From Bartonella harrusi (lineage in GTDB: Bacteria; Pseudomonadota; Alphaproteobacteria; Rhizobiales; Rhizobiaceae): DNA of 64,000 nucleotides. The position numbers were made by a program, and so were the translations under genes. This document shows positions 56,759-64,000 of the stretch, piece by piece (positions within the stretch are counted from its first letter, which is position 1; the number at the start of each line of letters is the position of its first letter). The notes under the pieces were generated by a model. The model was not told the origin of the DNA, did no database searches, and was given only the letters and a program-made list of their open reading frames with translations. The DNA lies in NCBI RefSeq assembly GCF_024297065.1, contig NZ_CP101114.1, positions 1,552,501 through 1,616,500 of the forward strand, read 5' to 3'.

Positions 56759-58885
56759 TTATTCTGTTCCGCCATGCAAAGCATTGGCTTTTGCCCGTTG
56801 GAGGGCATGACTTACCGCACGGCCGGTAGCAAGAGGATCACGTACCCCATTGACATGCACGGTGACATTTTGATGGTGATAAACAGATGCGTTCTGCTTG
56901 CTTTTGTCCGTTGCCTGCGGTGTCACAGGGCTGGTTTGCGAGTGACCGGCAAATTGTACAATCGGCTGCAAAGCTGTTTTGCCACCAAGCCAACTGGGTA
57001 AATGAAACATGTTGGAGAAATCAATCGAACCAATCCATCCTTTGATACGACCGGATAAGGATTTAAAAAAATCAGTCAACTTTGTGATGGAGGACAGAAA
57101 GCCATCGACAATCCCATTGGCAAGATCTTCTCCGGCCTGTTCCATACCCACCTTGGCTTCTTCTGAGAGCTTTTCGCGGGCAAAAAAACTGCCCAACCAG
57201 CTCCAAAAGCTGGAGAGACTTTGCTTAAAACCCTCTAAGACATTACCAAACCATTGGGATAGAGCAACAAGCCCCTGTTTGAACTTTTGCCAAGCTTGAG
57301 AAAAGTCAAAAGCAGCAGCAAGGATGTTTTTCCATCTTGTAATGGTTGCGGTATCAGCACCAAAAAAGCGCATGACAGCTTCAAAGATACGGCCAAAAGC
57401 ATGGACCAGCCCGCGAGCAAAACCCTTGACAAAAGAGGAAAACCGATCCCAATATTTCCACAAGGCAAAACAAGCCGCCATGATTACTGCCACAACAGCG
57501 GCAATCAAAGCCCCTATCGGGGAAAAAACAGCACCAACAACAGAAGCAATGCCTGTTGCTACCACTTCTATCACTGTGCCAACCCAGCCAAAAGCAGCAG
57601 CAAAGGCGGAACTCAAGACCATAAGCCCGCGAAAGGCTGCCACCAACAAAGTCATGGGCCGCAAGAGACGAAGCGTGCTCCCACCAAGAGTTGCTGCCAT
57701 AAGTCCCAAAGAGCGCCATGAAGCGATTAAGCTTTGCCAATTGGTTTTAAGGGCACGACTCACACCGCCAATTTTGATCAAAGAGCCCATCAACTGAAGC
57801 AAACCAAGGCGTGTGCCAGCCATGGTAAAGCGCAACACCCGCAGAGCAATATTAAAAGCCATCAGGGTGCTAATCGTTTTGACAATCGCACTGGTTAAGG
57901 CGGGATGGGCATTGGCCCATGCCATCAAACCATTGATAAAATTGCCAACACTTTCCATCAAATTGTTGACATGGGGCAACAACACGTTGCCAATGGTAAT
58001 GCCCAAAGCCACGATGCGGTTTTGCAAAAGTTCAAATTGCCGGATGGCACCGGTTGCTTGTTTATCTGCTTCTTGTTCTACGGAGCCTTTAAAAACTTTG
58101 GGGTCTTTAACAAATTCGAGCGCTTGGCTTAACAATTCTGGATTGCCAACCAATTTGGCAAAGTCACCGGTAAAATCACGCCCAGCAATGGCAATCAGGG
58201 AACGCATACCCTGTTCGGATTTGGCTAAAACATCAAAAAAGCGCACTAATGTGCCGGTTGCATCTTTGTCGAGGTCTTGGAGAAACTTTCGCCGTGACAG
58301 CCCGATAAAAGCATTGGCTTTTGCCCGTTGGAGGGCATGACTTACCGCACGGCCGGTAGCAAGAGGATCACGCGCCCCATTGACATGCACCGTGACATTT
58401 TGATGGTGATAAACGGATGCGCTCTGCTTGCTTTTGTCCGTTGCCTGCGTTGTCACAGGGCTGGTTTGCGGGTGACCTGTAAATTGTACAATCGGCTGCA
58501 AAGCTGTTTTGCCACCAAGCCAACTGGGCAAATGAAACATGTTGGAGATATCAATCGAACCAATCCATCCTTTGATGCGACCGGATAAAGATTTAAAAAA
58601 ATCAGCCAACTTTGTGATGGAGGACAGAAAGCCATCGACAATCCCATTGGCTAGATCCTCTCCGGCCTGTTCCATACCCACCTTGGCTTCTTCTGAGAGC
58701 TTTTCGCGGGCAAAAAAACTGCCCAACCAGCTCCAAAAGCTGGAGAGACTTTGCTTAAACCCCTCCCAGACATTACCAAACCACTCGCCAACAGCGCTAA
58801 GCTCCTGTTTGAACTTTTGCCAATGTTCAGAGAAGTCAAAAGCAGCAGCAAGGATGTTTTTCCATCTTGTAATGGTTGCGGTAAA
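56759..58885 (-). CDS. Tail tape-measure protein (T), truncated and internally duplicated
   Basis: A frame of 655 codons from the ATG at 58726, open back to about 58885 without a start. The first roughly 140 codons copy the extreme C-terminus (EEAKVGMEQAGEDLANGIVD to RAVSHALQRAKANA), then join at KANAF/IGLSRRKFLQDL to a central tape-measure part (FDVLAKSEQGMRSLIAIAG, ATGAIRQFELLQNRIVALGI). A large hydrophobic region (about 400-465) and the true C-terminus ending LHGGTE follow. The normal N-terminal half is missing. It is probably not functional for tail assembly. Confidence 0.8.
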   Translation of the reverse strand, partial: FTATITRWKNILAAAFDFSEHWQKFKQELSAVGEWFGNVWEGFKQSLSSFWSWLGSFFAREKLSEEAKVGMEQAGEDLANGIVDGFLSSITKLADFFKSLSGRIKGWIGSIDISNMFHLPSWLGGKTALQPIVQFTGHPQTSPVTTQATDKSKQSASVYHHQNVTVHVNGARDPLATGRAVSHALQRAKANAFIGLSRRKFLQDLDKDATGTLVRFFDVLAKSEQGMRSLIAIAGRDFTGDFAKLVGNPELLSQALEFVKDPKVFKGSVEQEADKQATGAIRQFELLQNRIVALGITIGNVLLPHVNNLMESVGNFINGLMAWANAHPALTSAIVKTISTLMAFNIALRVLRFTMAGTRLGLLQLMGSLIKIGGVSRALKTNWQSLIASWRSLGLMAATLGGSTLRLLRPMTLLVAAFRGLMVLSSAFAAAFGWVGTVIEVVATGIASVVGAVFSPIGALIAAVVAVIMAACFALWKYWDRFSSFVKGFARGLVHAFGRIFEAVMRFFGADTATITRWKNILAAAFDFSQAWQKFKQGLVALSQWFGNVLEGFKQSLSSFWSWLGSFFAREKLSEEAKVGMEQAGEDLANGIVDGFLSSITKLTDFFKSLSGRIKGWIGSIDFSNMFHLPSWLGGKTALQPIVQFAGHSQTSPVTPQATDKSKQNASVYHHQNVTVHVNGVRDPLATGRAVSHALQRAKANALHGGTE

Positions 58886-59008
58886 GGAGGCTTAATTTTC
58901 TCCAATTATCAACCAGTAGAAACCAAACAGCCAACGGAGATTTTCAAAGCAGAAGCCCTTGCCTCAATCATTGTTTTTTTCTCAGGTCTTGGCTTTTTTC
59001 GTAGGTGA
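58886..59008 (+). pseudogene. Possible 3' stump of an unknown membrane protein
   Basis: The last 35 or so codons of a frame ending at TGA 59006-59008 read like protein (NYQPVETKQPTEIFKAEALA, SIIVFFSGLGFFRR). They begin right where tape-measure coding on the other strand stops. It may be the remains of a gene cut by the phage rearrangement. Confidence 0.25.
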
Positions 59009-59647
59009 AGGTTCTATCCCATAACTTGCAGCATCTTATTGGTGAAGATTGAGAGCCCTAAGCAATACCTCTTTTTAAATGCCATCAAGACATCAACCGC
59101 TTATCAAAAAACAGGCACTTATGGGAAACGGAGGAAATGTTGGTATACATAAAAATCACCGATAGGAGAACAAACGTGATGCGCTCTATTGCCCCCCAAC
59201 ACCTGAAAAGAGCAAAACCAGACAGATTTAGGAATCTTGTGATTAAATAACCCAACAACACCGGCAACAGTGCTGAAGATACTCTCTATCGCTCAATTTG
59301 ATAAAATATCAAATTGCAAGAAAATTTAAATACAATTTAAGTATTATGTCATACTCTTTTAGCTGGAGATGTCTTCTCATTTTTACAACGAAAGTCTTTT
59401 AAAAATAACAAATTATAAACACGTATTTATAAAATTATAATAGTTATTTAATGTATTTTATAATTACTGTATTTTATTTATTAGATACCACTCTTATAAT
59501 ATAATCTTAATACTCAATTTGACAAATTAAAATAAATTCATTAACTGTTTCATTAAATGTAGTTAATTTTTATTTCAAGAGCCATTGTTATTCTTCCTGA
59601 TAAGTTATAAGCGGAAAAAACATTGGGGGCTTATAAGCAAGGAAAAC
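59009..59647. other. Intergenic ahead of the repeat-rich autotransporter, 639 bp
   Basis: Very AT-rich, especially at 59320-59580. It must carry the promoter of the gene at 59648. No gene is seen. Confidence 0.6.
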
Positions 59648-62600
59648 ATGATGTCTAAAAAAACCCTTTTATCTTGCACTGCTGTAGCAGCGATTGTGCT
59701 TTTTGGTGCTCATAACAATGCACAAGCTGGATATATCTGTGTAGCTGGTATGATTGGTGGTCCTTGTGGGAACGACATTATAGACGGAGGTCCTGATTAT
59801 GAATGGATAGGAGCAGAGAACGGTTATCACGTAATTGTTAAACATCTAACAATACGCAGTAGCGAAAATCCACACGAATACCAAGAATACGGCATTGTAA
59901 CAGTTAATACAATGGATCCAGACAATAGCAAGGACAAAGATAAAAGCTTTGTTGATATATCGGATTCAACCATTATAAGTAAAACAACTGCTGTGAGAGT
60001 ACAGAACTACGGTTCAATCATAATGAATACTGTAGACGTTACTGCTTCTGAAATAGGTTTAGTTTTTATCAATAGCAACAAAGATGAAAACCAAATACAA
60101 AATGTGAAAATATCAAGCGGTGAAAATGCCTCCCCTATGGAAAAAGCAATAATGCTTTTAAAAGGAAGTAAAATCGCTTTAAAAGATGTAACCGTTACTC
60201 AAGCACAGGTAGGTGTAGAAGTAACCGATACTTCTAAAGTAACGATATCTGGAGGATCATTTAACGCAAAATATCAAGCAATATACGCTGATAAAGGCTC
60301 TACAGTTACTTTAAATGATAATGTTAAAGTAACATCTGATAATTATGGACTCCATGTAAATGGTGACCAATCTCAAATCACAATGACGGGAGGCGAAGTC
60401 ACCGGAAAACAAAATGCATTGTTAGCAGAAGAAGGTGGGCATATTGATGTCGCGAATGTTGTTTTGAAAACAGATGGCAACGGAATCGGGACAGAATCCG
60501 ACGGCACAGGAAGTGCCATTGTCTTGCATAATAATGCAACCATTAAAGAGGCTAGAATCGGCCTATATGCACAAGCAGGTGGCACAATTAGCATGAATGG
60601 GGGAACCATTACCGTCTCCCAGATAGGAGCTTCTTTTGAGAACAGCAAAAATGATCAAAACAAGCTAGAAAATGTCGTGATAGCAAGCAGCAGTGATGAT
60701 AAACCAATAATCACAGGCGTAAGTGCTGATAAAAAAAGCACGATTGCTTTAAAAAACATCACCGTTCAAAACGCAGAAAAGGCGCTCTTTGCTCATGATC
60801 ATTCCCAAATAACACTAACGGGCGGCGGCTCCTTTGGCGGTGAGGTACTAGCTAAGCAAGGCAGCACAATTGCTTTAAATGATAATGTGACAGTGACATC
60901 TGAAAATAATGGGCTTCATGCCGATGGTGAAAAGTCTCAAATCAACATGACGGAAGGAGAAGTCACCGGGAAAAAAGCTGCATTGTTGGCAGAAAATAGC
61001 GGATATATTGATGTCACAGATATCACTCTCACCGCATATAACGAAGGAACAGGTGTAAGTGCCATTGGTCCTAACAGCATGATTAATTTGCATGAGAAGG
61101 CAACCATTAAAGAGGCTAAAATCGGACTTGAAGCAAAAGACAATGGTGTCATTCAAATGACAGGTGGGTCTATCACTGTTTCCCAGATAGGAGCTTCTTT
61201 TGAGAACAGCAAAAATGATCAAAACAAGCTAGAAAATGTCGTGATAGCAAGCAGCAGTGATGATAAACCAATAATCACAGGCGTAAGTGCTGATAAAAAA
61301 AGCACGGTTGCTTTAAAAAACATCACCGTTCAAAACGCAGAAAAGGCGCTCTTTGCTCATGATCATTCCCAAATAACCCTAATGGGCGGCGGCTTCTTTG
61401 GCGGTGAGATACTAGCTAAGCAAGACAGCACAATTGCTTTAAATGACAATGTGACAGTGACATCTGAAAATAATGGACTTCATGCCGATGGTGAAAAGTC
61501 TCAAATCACCATGACAGGAGGAGAAGTCACCGGGAAAAAAGCTGCATTGTTGGCAGAAAATAGCGGATATATTGATGTCACAAATGTTGTTCTCAAAACA
61601 GGGGATGAAGGAACAGGTGCAAGTGCCATTGGTCCTAACAGCATGATTAATTTGCATGAGAAGGCAACCATTAAAGAGGCTAGAATCGGACTTGAAGCAA
61701 AAGACAATGGTGTCATTCAAATGACAGGTGGGTCTATCACTGTCTCCCAGATAGGAGCTTCTTTTGAGAACAGCAAAAATGATCAAAACAAGCTAGAAAA
61801 TGTCGTGATAGCAAGCAGCAGCGATGATAAACCAATAATCACAGGCGTAAGTGCTGATAAAAAAAGCACCGTTGCTTTAAAAAACATCACCGTTCAAAAC
61901 GCAGAAAAGGCGCTCTTTGCTCATGATCATTCCCAAATAACCCTAACGGGCGGCGGGTCCCTTGGCGGTGAGATACTAGCTAAGCAAGACAGCACAATTG
62001 CTTTAAATAACAATGTGACAGTGACATCTGAAAATAATGGGCTCCATGCCGATGGTGAAAAATCTCAAATCACCATGACAGGAGGAACTATAAAAGCAAA
62101 AGAAGCTGCCTTTGTCACAAAAGATGGCGGATATATTGATGTCACAGATATTTCTGCGAAAGCACAGCACAATGGGATACGCTTTGATGGCTCCAAAAAC
62201 GATCAGACTTCAGAAATTAACCTGACCAATACAGATCTTCTCGTCGAAGATGGAACGGGTATTGTTGCCAACAATTCGTCAAATGCTAAACTCAATCTCA
62301 AAGATTCAAAAATTAATGCCGATCAGTTGTTCGTGGGGAAAACCCATGATACACTAAAATCTGATCAAATCTTTACACTCACCGCTCAAAACTCTCTCTT
62401 ACAGGGGGGAGCAAGAAATGATGAAAATGGCAGAACAACTTTTGATCTTAAAAACAACACAACGTGGTTCGTAAAAACCAGTACACAAGAAAAAGATGAT
62501 GAGGGCAATCTGTTTGATATTGCTCAAAGAGCACGTTCTGATGTGTCTGTTCTTCATCTCAACGACAGTAAGATTATTTTTCAAAAACCAACAGAAAACC

Positions 62601-63985
62601 ATTATCATACATTGCATATAGGTTCTGGAAAACCAGAAACACAAGCAGTCTATAATGCTACAGGAGACGCAGAAATTTACTTCAATGCCGAATGGAGTGA
62701 TGGTGCAGCAATAGCCGATCAAAAAACCGATAGGCTGCTCATTCATGGCGATGTATCAGGAACAACAACAATTTATGTCACGGGAAATTTAAAGGGAGGA
62801 ATTACAGCAAGCGACTTTAACCCTTCCAATACAAGCGGGGTTTCGCTTATTCAAGTTTCTGGAAATACCGATGAAAATTCCTTCAAATTAACCAGTGGTG
62901 ATATCCAAACAATGGGTTCACCTTATAAATATAGGCTTGCCGCTTATGGACCAACATCCAGCTATGGTGTAGCAAATGAAACCCAAAACCTGTTAGGAGA
63001 AAATGATCATTTCTGGGATTTCCGTTTACAAAGATTTCTCTTGCCACAAGTCTCTAGCTATTTAGCCATGCCTAATGCTCTCTTCTACGCTGGTTTTATC
63101 GATATGGCGAAACAAAGCACTCTGTTAGCTGATCTGCGAACAACAGGATTGGCAAGAGAGGAGGAGAAAAAGAACAAAGGCTTCTTCTTGTCTTCATATG
63201 GAAGTATCGCAACTTTATCATCTCAATATGATTATGAAACAAACATCCGCTATGCTGCAACACAAGCAGGTTTTACTGCTTCAACACAATATGGGAAAAA
63301 TGCAACCCTCTATTGGGGGCTTATTGGAACCTATGGGCAATTATCCCTCACCCCAAAGGATATAGAAGATGCAGACAAGAGTACGCTCAACAAATGGTCA
63401 ATCACAGCTTACGGCAGTATAGAGCGTAACTGCGGTTTCTATATCGATACACTCTTCTCTTATGGAATCTGGAAAGGAAATATCGCCACGGCTCTTGCAA
63501 AAAACACCACGAAAGTTGATGATATAAAAATGCTCATTGCCTCAACAACAATTGGTCAAAAATTGACAACGCATATTAAAGATCTTACGTTTGAACCCCA
63601 AGCACAGCTTGTTTACCAGCGTCTTATCTTTAACACCTTTACTGATGCCGACAACCTTAAAGTGGATATCGGCGAACCGCACCAATGGTTGCTGAGAATT
63701 GGGGGACGTTTAACAAAAACCATTGTTGACACCCAAAAAGAGCGTGCTCTTTCCTTTTATGGGAAACTAAACTTACTTCAAACCTTTGGTGACGATCATA
63801 CCATACAAATTAGCGATACTTTTCCCCTTGATCCAGTGGGACCTGCGATTGAAGGTGGGCTTGGCATCAATGTAAAATTGTCTCGCAGTTTAGCACTCCA
63901 TGGTGATATAAATTATCGAAAAAAACTACAAAAAACCGGCATATCCGGAACAAACTTTTCTGGAGGTATCCGCTATCAGTTTTAA
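59648..63985 (+). CDS. Repeat-rich autotransporter (1445 residues)
   Basis: It starts at ATG 59648 behind AAGGAAAAC; an upstream in-frame ATG at 59585 would add non-signal residues. Signal peptide SCTAVAAIVLFGAHNNAQAG. The beta-helical passenger is built from 188-residue units (about 324-511, 512-699, then a shorter third copy), each with SQIGASFENSKNDQNKLENV, IASSSDDKPIITGVSADKKS and ALFAHDHSQI. The autochaperone lies near 1025-1120 (DRLLIHGDVSGTTTIYV), and the barrel at about 1179-1445 ends GGIRYQF. The barrel is clearly divergent from those of the 35-50 kb cluster. Probably a surface adhesin or secreted effector. Confidence 0.92.
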   Translation: MMSKKTLLSCTAVAAIVLFGAHNNAQAGYICVAGMIGGPCGNDIIDGGPDYEWIGAENGYHVIVKHLTIRSSENPHEYQEYGIVTVNTMDPDNSKDKDKSFVDISDSTIISKTTAVRVQNYGSIIMNTVDVTASEIGLVFINSNKDENQIQNVKISSGENASPMEKAIMLLKGSKIALKDVTVTQAQVGVEVTDTSKVTISGGSFNAKYQAIYADKGSTVTLNDNVKVTSDNYGLHVNGDQSQITMTGGEVTGKQNALLAEEGGHIDVANVVLKTDGNGIGTESDGTGSAIVLHNNATIKEARIGLYAQAGGTISMNGGTITVSQIGASFENSKNDQNKLENVVIASSSDDKPIITGVSADKKSTIALKNITVQNAEKALFAHDHSQITLTGGGSFGGEVLAKQGSTIALNDNVTVTSENNGLHADGEKSQINMTEGEVTGKKAALLAENSGYIDVTDITLTAYNEGTGVSAIGPNSMINLHEKATIKEAKIGLEAKDNGVIQMTGGSITVSQIGASFENSKNDQNKLENVVIASSSDDKPIITGVSADKKSTVALKNITVQNAEKALFAHDHSQITLMGGGFFGGEILAKQDSTIALNDNVTVTSENNGLHADGEKSQITMTGGEVTGKKAALLAENSGYIDVTNVVLKTGDEGTGASAIGPNSMINLHEKATIKEARIGLEAKDNGVIQMTGGSITVSQIGASFENSKNDQNKLENVVIASSSDDKPIITGVSADKKSTVALKNITVQNAEKALFAHDHSQITLTGGGSLGGEILAKQDSTIALNNNVTVTSENNGLHADGEKSQITMTGGTIKAKEAAFVTKDGGYIDVTDISAKAQHNGIRFDGSKNDQTSEINLTNTDLLVEDGTGIVANNSSNAKLNLKDSKINADQLFVGKTHDTLKSDQIFTLTAQNSLLQGGARNDENGRTTFDLKNNTTWFVKTSTQEKDDEGNLFDIAQRARSDVSVLHLNDSKIIFQKPTENHYHTLHIGSGKPETQAVYNATGDAEIYFNAEWSDGAAIADQKTDRLLIHGDVSGTTTIYVTGNLKGGITASDFNPSNTSGVSLIQVSGNTDENSFKLTSGDIQTMGSPYKYRLAAYGPTSSYGVANETQNLLGENDHFWDFRLQRFLLPQVSSYLAMPNALFYAGFIDMAKQSTLLADLRTTGLAREEEKKNKGFFLSSYGSIATLSSQYDYETNIRYAATQAGFTASTQYGKNATLYWGLIGTYGQLSLTPKDIEDADKSTLNKWSITAYGSIERNCGFYIDTLFSYGIWKGNIATALAKNTTKVDDIKMLIASTTIGQKLTTHIKDLTFEPQAQLVYQRLIFNTFTDADNLKVDIGEPHQWLLRIGGRLTKTIVDTQKERALSFYGKLNLLQTFGDDHTIQISDTFPLDPVGPAIEGGLGINVKLSRSLALHGDINYRKKLQKTGISGTNFSGGIRYQF
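60620..62095 (+). repeat. 564-bp in-frame tandem repeats in the autotransporter passenger
   Basis: CAGATAGGAGCTTCTTTTGA begins units at 60620, 61184 and 61748, exactly 564 bp (188 codons) apart. Units 1 and 2 are nearly identical over their full length. Unit 3 matches for about 345 bp and then diverges. A more diverged partial copy precedes unit 1 (about 60300-60620). Confidence 0.93.
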
Positions 63986-64000
63986 ACCAAAGCGAGTAGT

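Noticed and set aside
58886..59647. Duplicated tRNA-Gln 3' end (attR) on the far side of the phage remnant
   Set aside because: No copy of the GGTTCGAATCC or TTCCCCAGCCA stretch was found, so the integration site is not proven.

Overview
The window looks like a chromosomal segment of a Bartonella species (Rhizobiales). I infer this from AT-rich DNA, an alphaproteobacterial gene set (gcvTHP behind a glycine riboswitch, ornithine decarboxylase with a long structured leader, metNIQ, asd, eda, UPF0434/Trm112 proteins), a Brt-RNA/XRE regulator pair of the type described only in Bartonella, many degraded P4-type integrase fragments, and a cluster of large type V autotransporters. The species cannot be fixed from the sequence alone; a rodent-associated lineage is a guess.

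Layout. 1-3.5 kb: the end of an unknown gene, a Zur-type regulator and an EmrAB-type efflux pair. 4.1-9.7 kb: GNAT acetyltransferase, ornithine decarboxylase with its leader, tRNA hydroxylase TrhO, KDPG aldolase, and ferredoxin-NADP reductase with a broken partial copy. 10.3-18.9 kb: a secreted DUF3472-like protein, alanine racemase, the glycine-cleavage operon, and a LON-domain protein. 18.9-22.3 kb: a duplication-rich island (tandem Trm112-like genes, tandem Brt RNAs, one XRE regulator, tandem integrase stumps). 22.6-29.7 kb: asd, an SH3 protein, the methionine ABC transporter with a duplicated metI tail, a MaoC hydratase and a SAF-domain oxidoreductase. 29.7-32.3 kb: gene-poor, holding more integrase debris. 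32.3-35.1 kb: creatininase-family hydrolase, CobW-type metallochaperone and WD40 protein in one operon.

35.3-49.6 kb is an autotransporter cluster on the minus strand: two decayed members, one intact 1011-residue protein and a 2144-residue protein with two passenger modules in front of a single barrel. 49.9-53.6 kb is a complete ferric-siderophore ABC importer. A tRNA-Gln(CUG) at 53.6 kb is followed by a non-coding stretch with phased heptamers and an ordered array of eight imperfect palindromes, then a P2-like tail cassette (D, X, U, T order on the minus strand) that has been shuffled by partial duplication. The window ends with a fourth autotransporter (1445 residues) that carries 188-residue near-identical internal repeats.

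The central metabolic genes look ordinary and intact. The novelty lies in three things: repeated partial tandem duplications across the whole window, the mosaic and possibly phase-variable autotransporters, and the palindrome array between tRNA-Gln and the tail genes.
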